Shown here in pieces: positions 1-8,094 of a stretch of DNA of 36,981 bases. Both the position numbers and the translations under genes were made by a program. The stretch's first letter is position 1, and each line of letters begins with the position of its first letter. The DNA lies in NCBI GenBank assembly GCA_037441525.1, contig JBBISA010000040.1, positions 1 to 36,981 of the forward strand. Direction: 5' to 3'. The notes beneath the pieces were generated by a model. That model saw only the letters and a program-made list of their open reading frames with translations. It searched no databases and had not been told where the DNA came from. The DNA comes from SKVR01 sp037441525 (GTDB lineage Bacteria > Bacteroidota > Bacteroidia > Bacteroidales > UBA7960).

Positions 1-68
1 GAGACTTAAAAAATAAAATCAAGCAATTTTAATTTTTACCGGACAATAGTGTTTTTAAATAAAGAAAC

Positions 69-106
69 CACAGTGTTATGTGTTGGATGTTTTAGTTTGA
101 CTCGCT
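69..106 (+). repeat. Dispersed intergenic repeat, copy A
   Basis: This 38-bp stretch aligns without gaps to 14602-14639 with 31 identities by hand. The first 12 bases (CACAGTGTTATG) and the last six (CTCGCT) are identical in both copies. Both copies lie in non-coding DNA a few hundred bases upstream of a plus-strand gene. I do not recognise the family; it could be the edge of a decayed mobile element or cassette. The remaining sequence from 1 to 284 shows no gene. Confidence 0.55.
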
Positions 107-284
107 ACTATGCCGGTAGCGGGATATAGTGCAACCTGGAGTTTAGTCACCCCGGGCTCACCATCCTGTCTAACCCTGGTTTGCCACCAACAAATTCACT
201 TCGCATCGAAATAATGTCTAATTTCGTTTAATATTTCAATATTTTCAGATGCCCTTTATATTAATTTATCTAAACAGAAGGATT

Positions 285-1265
285 ATGAAAACACGAAAAA
301 ATTCTATTTTGCTTTTCACCCTTATCATCATTTTGCAAGGTTTTTTTCTGGCAATGGATTTAAATGCACAGGAAAAAGAAGAGCAACCCAAAACATGGGT
401 AGTTGTTAAGAATGATGGCTCACGTTACGTGGGAAAAATTATTGAACAGGATGCACGCGAAGTACTCCTCGAATCGCTTGAAATAGGTCTGGTTTACATA
501 CCCCGCCATGAAATAAAGGAAATAAGGGGAGTTGAACAAAGCGAAATATCATCAACCGGAAAATATATGCCTTCAGAGATATTCTCTACCCGGTATTTTC
601 TAACGACCAATGGGCTTCCCATCAAAAAAGGTGAATCCTACATTATCTGGGGATTGCTTGGTCCTGATATTCAGTTTGGGGTAGGGGATAATATCTCGCT
701 GGGAATCCTGACTTCATGGCTGGCATCACCCCTTATTGGCAGCGCAAAACGAAGCATCCCCATCAATAAAAAATGGAGTGCCGGAGCCGGCATCTTGCTG
801 GGCACCGGCCTATGGCTGATTCCCGATTTCAGGCTGGCTCTGCCCTACGGTGTTATTTCCAATGGCGACAGGGTTAAAAACATTAGTTTTTCTTTTGGAT
901 ATGGGTGGATATCCTCAAAAGTTGATAATAAACGGGTAAGCGAAGGGAACTTCCTGCTGTCTGTAGCAGGCATGGCTAAGGCAGGACGAACCTTAAGCCT
1001 GGTATTCGACTCGTTTATTGTGCCCCGAACCGGAACCTACCAGGACACCGAATACTATTCTTACTTTGATCCCATTTCCGGAAACACCCTGGAAGCCACC
1101 AGACCAGTAACAAAAAAACGACACAGCGTAATAGTACTGGCACCGGGCATTCGCCTTCAGACCAACCCCAGAGGGGCTTTTCAGTTTGGTTTTGCCGGAA
1201 TCAGTTTTGATGGAAGATTTCAGAGCTTCCCATTCCCTATGCTACAATGGTTCAGGATGTTGTAG
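285..1265 (+). CDS. Exported hypothetical protein, probable outer-membrane beta-barrel
   Basis: I do not recognise a named family. The start at 285 is preferred over the in-frame ATG at 249 because it begins directly with a signal peptide: MKTRKN, then a hydrophobic run through LLFTLIIIL to a likely cleavage near LNAQ (about residue 29). The mature N-terminus has a small beta-rich segment (DGSRYVGKIIEQDAREVLLE followed by VYIPRHEIKEI), a pattern common in Bacteroidota proteins with an SH3/LSm-like fold that tests surface charge or RNA-like ligands but whose role is unknown. The rest is rich in alternating hydrophobic and aromatic strands and ends in an aromatic-hydrophobic stretch (FPMLQWFRML), which suggests an outer-membrane barrel. 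A weak AGAAGG lies just before the ATG. It stands alone, about 200 bp before the cupin gene. Confidence 0.6.
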   Translation: MKTRKNSILLFTLIIILQGFFLAMDLNAQEKEEQPKTWVVVKNDGSRYVGKIIEQDAREVLLESLEIGLVYIPRHEIKEIRGVEQSEISSTGKYMPSEIFSTRYFLTTNGLPIKKGESYIIWGLLGPDIQFGVGDNISLGILTSWLASPLIGSAKRSIPINKKWSAGAGILLGTGLWLIPDFRLALPYGVISNGDRVKNISFSFGYGWISSKVDNKRVSEGNFLLSVAGMAKAGRTLSLVFDSFIVPRTGTYQDTEYYSYFDPISGNTLEATRPVTKKRHSVIVLAPGIRLQTNPRGAFQFGFAGISFDGRFQSFPFPMLQWFRML

Positions 1266-1462
1266 AATTCTTTTAACTCACCAACTGGCTCAAATGGAAT
1301 GGGTTTTTGCCCTGCGAAAATCGAAATGATAATCTGATTATGTAACCAACTGAATATTTTAAAGCATAACCAGATTATTGGGTTCAAATAATAAAACATC
1401 TATTGCAATGTATTAATGTTTTTGCTAAAGCAGCTATTAAACCAATAACAAATAATTAAAGA

Positions 1463-1732
1463 ATGAACACAGTAACCATTTCAAAACCCATCCGAGCAGA
1501 GCTTGAGGCAAAAGGGGTAATCAACTGGCCTGTATGGGAAAAGGAAGTTTCACGTTTCGACTGGTACTATGACCACGAAGAGCATTGCTACATTCTGGAA
1601 GGGCATTTCGTGGTTGAAACAGATACCAATAATTACGAGGTAAATCCGGGTGATTATGTTGTATTTCCGAAGGGATTACAATGTATCTGGGATATAAAGG
1701 CCCCCGTAAGGAAGCATTACAGATTTGTATGA
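1463..1732 (+). CDS. Small cupin-domain protein (Cupin_3 / DUF861 type)
   Basis: An 89-residue single-domain cupin. The visible signature is DHEEHCYILEGHFVVE, then VNPGDYVVFPKGLQCIWD and a terminal VRKHYRF, the usual order of the Cupin_3 family that includes the ureidoglycine aminohydrolase-like and EutQ-like domains. Residue H38 and E39 (DHEEH) and C42 sit where metal ligands occur in related cupins, so metal binding is plausible but unproven. The length is normal for a stand-alone member. There is no signal peptide, so it should be cytoplasmic. The neighbours (barrel protein, SbtA-type transporter) give no pathway clue, and the substrate is unknown. Confidence 0.85.
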   Translation: MNTVTISKPIRAELEAKGVINWPVWEKEVSRFDWYYDHEEHCYILEGHFVVETDTNNYEVNPGDYVVFPKGLQCIWDIKAPVRKHYRFV

Positions 1733-1876
1733 CCGTATGGTTTAAGTAGCAAAGCTTTTTCAAGCCACATTGTTTTTATGAGTTTTTGTAAAAGAGATTG
1801 ACAGATAAAAACTGAAAAACCCGTATATATAAATAACTGCCTTATGATTGAATTTAGGTAGAGCAACTATTAATCA

Positions 1877-2842
1877 ATGAATTTTGACATTCTTATTGAC
1901 AATTTAAGAAACCCGGCATTGCTATTTTTTGTGTTGGGTATTATTGCCGTCTATCTGAAAAGCGATCTGGAGATTCCCCCCAACTCATCGAAGTTTATAT
2001 CTCTTTATCTGCTTTTTGCTATTGGTTTCAAAGGAGGGCAGGAATTATCGCATGAAACATTCTCCAGCGAAATTGCATGGTCAATTCTATTTGGTATTGG
2101 AATTTCATTTTTAATTCCTGTTTACACATTTTTTATTTTAAGAAGTCGGCTAAGTGTTTTTGATGCAGGGGCCATATCGGCTGCTTATGGTTCGGTAAGC
2201 GCTGTAACTTTTGTAACCGCAGTAACTTACCTTGAATCAATGCAATTGAGCACCAATGGCCACATGGTAGCTATAATGGCAATGATGGAATCGCCAGCAA
2301 TAATTGCAGGCCTTGGTCTAATCCTTTTGTTCGATACTACCAAAAAACCCAAGGAAATTAAGCTATCATCGGCTCTCAGACATTCAATTACCAACGGGAG
2401 CGTACTGCTGATTCTTGGAAGCCTGTTTATTGGATTTATAGCCGATTCGAAGCAAGCCGAAGGCATAAAACCGTTTACAAATGATCTTTTCAAAGGATTC
2501 CTGGCCATGTTTTTACTTGATATGGGCATAACAAGCGGCAAAAAACTCAAGGCATTTTTCTCTTTTGGTGCTTTTCCCCTCATTTTTGCCATTGTAATTC
2601 CTCTTATCAATGGCAGCATTTTAGCAATTTTAAGCTCCGTGGTAACGCAGGACATTACCAACAGGTTTATGTTTGCCATATTAGCGGCAAGTGCATCTTA
2701 TATTGCAGTGCCTGCCGCCATGAAAATTTCAGTCCCAAAGGCAAATCCCGGGCTTTTCCTCCCGATGGCTCTGGCTGTTACATTTCCAGTTAATATCACC
2801 TTGGGCATGCCCTTATTTTTCCTGATTGTACAAAATACCTGA
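1877..2842 (+). CDS. sbtA: SbtA-type sodium-dependent bicarbonate transporter family protein
   Basis: A 321-residue, strongly hydrophobic inner-membrane protein with about ten predicted membrane segments. The order of motifs fits the SbtA (DUF897) family: an N-terminal NPALLFFVLGIIAVYLKSD, then IPPNSSKFISLYLLFAIGFKGG, and the inverted-repeat hallmark AAYGSVSAVTF followed by MMESPAIIAGLGLILL. The second half repeats the fold (FLAMFLLDMGITSGKK, ILAASASYIAVPAAM). Cyanobacterial members import bicarbonate with sodium; in heterotrophs the substrate is less certain. No PII-like SbtB regulator gene lies next to it here, whereas SbtA and SbtB are commonly adjacent. The start ATG at 1877 gives the complete first helix. 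Confidence 0.85.
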   Translation: MNFDILIDNLRNPALLFFVLGIIAVYLKSDLEIPPNSSKFISLYLLFAIGFKGGQELSHETFSSEIAWSILFGIGISFLIPVYTFFILRSRLSVFDAGAISAAYGSVSAVTFVTAVTYLESMQLSTNGHMVAIMAMMESPAIIAGLGLILLFDTTKKPKEIKLSSALRHSITNGSVLLILGSLFIGFIADSKQAEGIKPFTNDLFKGFLAMFLLDMGITSGKKLKAFFSFGAFPLIFAIVIPLINGSILAILSSVVTQDITNRFMFAILAASASYIAVPAAMKISVPKANPGLFLPMALAVTFPVNITLGMPLFFLIVQNT

Positions 2843-3043
2843 AGATATTTCAAGATAGATAGAAGCGGGTTCGTTTAGCAGATTCTGAATTATAAGCATT
2901 AATATGGGCGGAAGCTGAGTCCTTCGAAGTACATCCTTTCCCGATAAACGAGTGTGGTTTCGACAAACCCAACGACCAGAAAAGAGCTATGTAACAGGCC
3001 CAAATTGCCGGATATAATGCAAATATTTTCTGGCAATAATGAA

Positions 3044-3070
3044 AAAGGCACCCTGCCAGAGAGTGCCTTT
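3044..3070 (-). terminator. Rho-independent terminator of the large T9SS protein gene
   Basis: A perfect 8-bp stem (AAAGGCAC at 3044-3051 with GTGCCTTT at 3063-3070) encloses an 11-nt loop. Read on the minus strand it is followed by a run of five T, 25 nt after the stop codon at 3095. It may also act weakly for the converging transporter gene. A second, looser stem (ATTGCC 3004-3009 with GGCAAT 3032-3037) lies just beyond it. Confidence 0.8.
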
Positions 3071-3094
3071 GGTTTAAAATTGCCAGAAGATTGA

Positions 3095-6000
3095 CTATTT
3101 CTGGAAGATCACTTTTGATATGTAGTTGCTTTCACCTGCCATCACCTTAATCATATAAACGCCAGGCTTATGTCCGGCAGGTGTCCAGTTGAGTCTTAAA
3201 TTTCCGGTACCCATCTCTTCATTGGCAAGAATTTCAACGAGTTGTCCAAACATATTAAGAACTTCAATTCTCACATGGCTGTCGCGGGTTATTGCAACAT
3301 CAATACTTGTTGAAGAATTGAAGGGGTTGGGATATGCAGGATAGAAGATCGCATTGGGGGCGATTACATAATTGCTGTTGGTAAAATAAAGGTTACTAAC
3401 ACTGACTTCAAATTTGGAGTCGGAATTACCATTGCCCAGCGGGTTAAAAATAACAGATATCAAATCATTGGCAGTAAATCCTCTCAACCCATCTTTATTA
3501 GCCAGGTCAGAAAATTTAATCCTGTATTCTTTATCGGATGCAGAGAGGGTGATAGTCGTGCGGTATTGTTCGCTCCACTGGTTAATGCCAGCCTTGGCAA
3601 GCATAACTTCAACAACACCTTCGCCTTTGGCGTTGAATACAATTTGATCATAGGCGCTCATATCAACAGGCATATTGCGCGGTGATAGCGACCTGAACAT
3701 AGATGCCCATGTGCGGACACGACCTGAAAAGGCTGCATCCCTTTCAACTTTGTATTCCACCACTTCCACCTGATTGGTTTCTGCTTTGGTGGCAAAGCTG
3801 GTAACCACGGCATTACCCGGATCATAGTCAAACATCCAGGCCCCATCTGCATAGTATAACACATCGGGAGCATTATGCTTATTATTGGTGATTGAGAAAC
3901 CGGCATCGAAGAGGTATCCTGTTGGAATAAATACCTCTACAAATTCATTGGTGGGTATATTCAGGGTTATTTTCATTGCTTCCCTGGGTGCATTTTCGTA
4001 AAGGGATTTGGTGCCCTGAAGGGTGATTTTATCGGCACCCACTTTATTCACCAGGTTAAGCATCAATCCGCCGTTGACATAGCGTCCGCTATGCACATAA
4101 ACCTGGGGTATCTGTGGTTTAATTTCCTCATTGCGAAATTCAACACCCCCCATGATATCCATATTTTTGATGATATTCTCCACCAACTGACGGGTAAACT
4201 GCGGTGTTACACTCCAAACCTGGAAGTTCATGATATCATCGGAATTCAGGATTTGATATTCTTCGTTGTACCAGCGGTTATCAATAAGCATGCGGCCACC
4301 CTTGCGCTGTGCAATAAAGCTGACTGAATAATCAATATATCCATTTGGGTGAACCAATTGAGACATGATGAATGGCTTACCGGCGATTTCTATCATTTCA
4401 ATATTACGCAGTTCAGCACCAATAAGCCTGTCACAAATTACTTTAGTGTGCTCATAAACACTTGATGCATCGGTTGCAATGGCTAAAACAGCAGCACGGC
4501 GGGCATTGTTGGTTTGCAAATAATCTACTGAGAAAATTTCTTTGGCATTGGTAATCCCCAGCAAATCAACAGGTGTGGATATATAGGCGCGTGAATTGGC
4601 AGGCCCCCTTTCGGGAATCATCATTCCAATTCCTGATGAATAATGACCACCAACCACTGCTGATTTCAATGTGCCGGTAAGCATAGATGTTATATCTAAG
4701 CTTTCCATTTTCACATTTCTGACAGCCCGCTCTATATGATTATTCTCTACAAGCCTCCGGTGGTTGCGCAGCGCAAGTTTAGCAGCCATACTACCGTTAC
4801 TTTCAATGCCGTTGTCATCACCTCCTGAAGATTCGCCAACAGTAACAACTATCTCAGCATTGTTATTATCAAGATTCGGATCCACCTGTTCGAATTTCAG
4901 TATTTGTGCGGCATTGATTCCGGTTTGCCATGATTTGGTTTTGGCTTCTGTAAGCAACATCCCGGTACGATACTGGATGGTTTTGGTTTCTCCCGGGGCT
5001 ACATCACCAATAACCCATATATTGCTATTGGCATTGAAAGAACCGTTGGTGTAATTATCTACGATATCAATAAATGGGAATGGTTCATCAATAGTATTGA
5101 CCACGCTGACTCCTGTTGCAGTAAGTTCATCATGGCGGTTGGTAAGTGTTACTGTAAATGTAAGCTCTTCAACTTTTGATGGATCGGGAGTCTGGTCGTT
5201 TACGGTAATACCAACAGAAAGGTCAATAAAAATAATTTCCGGTTCAGTAGGTCCGCCCACATCAAAGGTACCTGCTATCATACAATTGTTGGTATCGAAG
5301 GCAACCACAGAATAACTGCCTGGGTTCAGGTTTTCGATACGTGCTGCTGTTGTACCGTTATCCCAAAGGTATTCATAGCCAGGGACTCCGCCCGATGCGG
5401 CTACTTCGAGGAAACCATCGGCAGCACCAAAATGGCTTACATTGCGTGTGGCGGCGAGTGAAAGGGCCAGGGGCTCAGGTTCAGCAATTACTATTGTTTC
5501 AATATTCTTACAACCCGATTTGTAGTTAACCTCAACGATATAAGTACCGGGTTCGAGTCCATTGAATATGGCTTTGCCTATTTTTTCGTAAGCTTTGGTA
5601 GGAATTTCTGAATTGGCCAGATACAACTTCACATCGGTTACATTATTGCAAATAGAAGCTACCTTTATAAAACCATCCTGGGCTCCATTACAGGTAACAT
5701 TTTTAAATTCAATTTCAATACAGGGTTTGCTATTGATTTCAATGGTTTGAGATGCACTGCCAACACAACCATACTGATTGTAGTAGGTATAAGTAATTTC
5801 ATATTTACCATCATTCAATCCGGCAGGATCAAAAATGCCGTCATTAACCCCGGTACCGGAATAGATGCCTCCTACAGGCAATCCACCTGTCAATATTAAA
5901 GGTGAATTATTAAAACAGAGGGGAGTAAGAGGGGCAAACGTTACTTGGGGTAAAGCTGTTACGATTATATTGAATTCGCAAGCATAGTTTCCAAGGTGAT

Positions 6001-7666
6001 TATTCAGGTTATATGTAATAGGATAGGTTCCTGGTTGCACCGATGATGGTGAGAAAACATTATCAACAACCCCTTCACCCGAAAAGACCCCTCCATCGAA
6101 TTCGCTGTAAATTAAGGTTAAAGGCTCCTGGTCATGACAAACAAAAATATCATCCAGACATTCAAAATTCTCGATTGGGGTTACAGTTGCATCAAAAGAA
6201 CAGGTGACAATACATCCCGCATCATTGGTGTAGGAATAAGTAAGTGTATGAGTGCCCAAACCAGCATCAACAGGACTGAAATAATATTTTATCCCCGCTT
6301 CAGAATTTACACCCGAGCCTGAAAATACACCCCCCTTGAATTGAGCATTTTCAAGCAAAACAGAATTATCAATAATTTGTACTGAAAAAGGCTCGATGCA
6401 TGAAATTACTGGTTGATTGTTTAGAGCTGTGAAAGTTCTTTTTTCTGTAAGAGTAATACAATTGTCCTTGTAAATCCATTGTACTTCAACCGAACCGCCG
6501 CATACGTCGGGTGCAGCAGGTATTTCCGGAATAGTATAAAAATTACCGTTTGAACAACCTCCCTGGAAAGAGGCCAGGGTAAGCCAGCTGTTAAAAGCTT
6601 CGTTGAGAGCAGCCTGGCTGGAAAACTTTTCAGTATGATTGGCAGGAACATTAAAAACTACATCATCCCTGGATAAGGACTCAACAAGAAAGGAAAATTG
6701 ACCTGATTTATTGGGGGAGCAGTTACTTTTATATTCCCATTCAATATTTACTCCACCACCGCAGGCATTGGGTGGTGTAATATCGGCAATCAGTTTATCT
6801 ACATCGGTGCGAACAATAAAAATTACATCATTGTAGTCTCTATCGCCTCCTGTTGATATTCTTATGTCCTCAAACGTAAGAACCAGGTCCTTACAGCCAT
6901 TGGGGAAGTTTTCGTAAAAGAGGGTATGCTGCTGAAGATTTTTAGGGTTAAATTCAATATTGGTATAATGAGTATAAAGGCCGGGTACTATTTGATTGGT
7001 ATTTCTATCCCATCCTTGGGCTACCATAAAAAACCCAATTACTGTACCTGCAGGAAAACGGCCATCACCGAGTTTTTTGGTATCGCCTCTTCTGAGGGGG
7101 CCTCCATCGGATAATTTAGTAGCATTCTCAAATAGAATGATCTTTTCGAGATCATTGACTGATTTAGGTGGATTGCTAATATGGTAAGTGTAGTAGCCGA
7201 AGGAATTGGTCCACCCGGCGCCTTCCCAAACAAAAGAAATGTAAACTTCAGATTCCTCTTCTAAAACCAGATTTAGTTTGGAAGGATTAAATCCATTTTC
7301 CACAAAAAGGTGAGATGTTTCAGGACTCGACATGGCATCTTTCTGTTCAGGGAAAAGAGAAATAATGTTCGAGTATAAACTGGGGCAAACCTGAGTTGAG
7401 AAAGTATTCCCATTGCCATTTAATGACCAGGTAAGGCTCTCAGTGCAGTTATCAGTCCCCTGAAATCCATAAATAAAATCTAAAGCACGGTTTTTCCAGG
7501 AAGAAAACTGAGAATTAATAGCACTCTGTGGAGTACAGGTAGGAATTATAACGCTGGAAACGGAAGATTTCAGTTCTAAATCTTGCGATACAACCTTCAG
7601 GTTAATAAGCAGAAAGACTGCTAAAAAACCTGTGAATAATTGAAGCTTTGCATTTAGTGTTTTCAT
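3095..7666 (-). CDS. Giant multidomain secreted protein with T9SS type A sorting domain
   Basis: A 1523-residue secreted or surface protein, function unknown. The start at 7666 is chosen because it begins with a clean signal peptide (MKTLNAKLQLFTGFLAVFLL, cleavage near VVSQ); the longer frame adds 33 residues without one. Visible domains: a DUF4114-like module around 185-290 (FEDIRISTGGDRDYNDVIFI); two CGGxVxxxWxYxxxC units; three tandem units of about 75 residues with GGxFSGxGV ... YxITYxY; two SprB-type repeats near 650-790 (VTCNGAQDGF, VSHFGAADGF); a DUF11-like module near 810-945; an unassigned region; a galactose-binding-like sandwich near 1290-1425; and a C-terminal sorting domain beginning YPAYPNPFNSSTSI and ending YISKVIFQK. 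SprB repeats are known from adhesins of gliding bacteria, so an adhesive role is plausible. Divergent from the HTCS gene. Confidence 0.88.
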   Translation of the reverse strand: MKTLNAKLQLFTGFLAVFLLINLKVVSQDLELKSSVSSVIIPTCTPQSAINSQFSSWKNRALDFIYGFQGTDNCTESLTWSLNGNGNTFSTQVCPSLYSNIISLFPEQKDAMSSPETSHLFVENGFNPSKLNLVLEEESEVYISFVWEGAGWTNSFGYYTYHISNPPKSVNDLEKIILFENATKLSDGGPLRRGDTKKLGDGRFPAGTVIGFFMVAQGWDRNTNQIVPGLYTHYTNIEFNPKNLQQHTLFYENFPNGCKDLVLTFEDIRISTGGDRDYNDVIFIVRTDVDKLIADITPPNACGGGVNIEWEYKSNCSPNKSGQFSFLVESLSRDDVVFNVPANHTEKFSSQAALNEAFNSWLTLASFQGGCSNGNFYTIPEIPAAPDVCGGSVEVQWIYKDNCITLTEKRTFTALNNQPVISCIEPFSVQIIDNSVLLENAQFKGGVFSGSGVNSEAGIKYYFSPVDAGLGTHTLTYSYTNDAGCIVTCSFDATVTPIENFECLDDIFVCHDQEPLTLIYSEFDGGVFSGEGVVDNVFSPSSVQPGTYPITYNLNNHLGNYACEFNIIVTALPQVTFAPLTPLCFNNSPLILTGGLPVGGIYSGTGVNDGIFDPAGLNDGKYEITYTYYNQYGCVGSASQTIEINSKPCIEIEFKNVTCNGAQDGFIKVASICNNVTDVKLYLANSEIPTKAYEKIGKAIFNGLEPGTYIVEVNYKSGCKNIETIVIAEPEPLALSLAATRNVSHFGAADGFLEVAASGGVPGYEYLWDNGTTAARIENLNPGSYSVVAFDTNNCMIAGTFDVGGPTEPEIIFIDLSVGITVNDQTPDPSKVEELTFTVTLTNRHDELTATGVSVVNTIDEPFPFIDIVDNYTNGSFNANSNIWVIGDVAPGETKTIQYRTGMLLTEAKTKSWQTGINAAQILKFEQVDPNLDNNNAEIVVTVGESSGGDDNGIESNGSMAAKLALRNHRRLVENNHIERAVRNVKMESLDITSMLTGTLKSAVVGGHYSSGIGMMIPERGPANSRAYISTPVDLLGITNAKEIFSVDYLQTNNARRAAVLAIATDASSVYEHTKVICDRLIGAELRNIEMIEIAGKPFIMSQLVHPNGYIDYSVSFIAQRKGGRMLIDNRWYNEEYQILNSDDIMNFQVWSVTPQFTRQLVENIIKNMDIMGGVEFRNEEIKPQIPQVYVHSGRYVNGGLMLNLVNKVGADKITLQGTKSLYENAPREAMKITLNIPTNEFVEVFIPTGYLFDAGFSITNNKHNAPDVLYYADGAWMFDYDPGNAVVTSFATKAETNQVEVVEYKVERDAAFSGRVRTWASMFRSLSPRNMPVDMSAYDQIVFNAKGEGVVEVMLAKAGINQWSEQYRTTITLSASDKEYRIKFSDLANKDGLRGFTANDLISVIFNPLGNGNSDSKFEVSVSNLYFTNSNYVIAPNAIFYPAYPNPFNSSTSIDVAITRDSHVRIEVLNMFGQLVEILANEEMGTGNLRLNWTPAGHKPGVYMIKVMAGESNYISKVIFQK

Positions 7667-8094
7667 ATAATTAGTGTAAAATGGTGTATGAGTTCGCTCA
7701 ATCATATTATTATTTATACTAAATCGCTTTCTTTGCAGATTAATATATCGTAAAGGTAACATCAACTTACGGTCATCACAATACGGGCTAATTCATATTT
7801 TTTATTAAGTAATATCCCCTAATTTTTTATTGTTCTCCAACAAATGAAGATTGTTAAAATGTTGATTTTATTGCTATTATATTAATTAATATCAAATAGC
7901 TAACTTCTGACAATAACTCATCAGGATATTTTTTTGTATTCTGATTTTGTAATTAATTGTCACAAAATCAGAATTAACAGCCAAATAAGAATAATAAAAA
8001 AGCTGCTAATATTTCGGCCAGATATTCTATGTAAAATTGAATGGAGATTTTACTTTATGGTTAATTTTACCATTATCTTTTAAACCAATTATAA
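7667..8094. other. Divergent intergenic region between T9SS protein and HTCS genes
   Basis: A 428-bp, strongly AT-rich gap separating two divergent 5' ends, so it must hold both promoters. No convincing TTTG/TAnnTTTG pair was found for either gene. It contains the long inverted repeat at 7938-7974 and a shorter one (ATGGT ... ACCAT, 8057-8073) just before the HTCS start. No small gene is supported. Confidence 0.6.
7938..7974. promoter_or_regulatory. Perfect 13-bp inverted repeat, candidate operator
   Basis: ATTCTGATTTTGT at 7938-7950 and ACAAAATCAGAAT at 7962-7974 are exact reverse complements separated by 11 bp (centre-to-centre about two helical turns). It lies between divergent gene starts, so it is not a terminator for either annotated gene. 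The geometry suits a dimeric DNA-binding protein such as the AraC-type output domain of the adjacent HTCS, or a 5' leader hairpin. Binding is inference only. Confidence 0.5.

Noticed and set aside
1521..1763. Minus-strand 80-codon ORF opposite the cupin gene
   Set aside because: It is the shadow of the cupin, whose motifs are clear on the plus strand.
2890..2990. Possible small gene or IS fragment after the SbtA-type gene
   Set aside because: No continuous frame or transposase motif; only scattered short sequences such as GTTTCGACAAACCC common in intergenic DNA.
3658..3906. Minus-strand ORF inside the large T9SS gene, and many similar ORFs inside HTCS, GH2, GH74 and GH31
   Set aside because: They lie out of frame within clear family genes, have biased low-complexity composition and no start context of their own.
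7938..7974. The 13-bp inverted repeat as a terminator
   Set aside because: Both flanking genes point away from it and no T tract follows in a useful direction.
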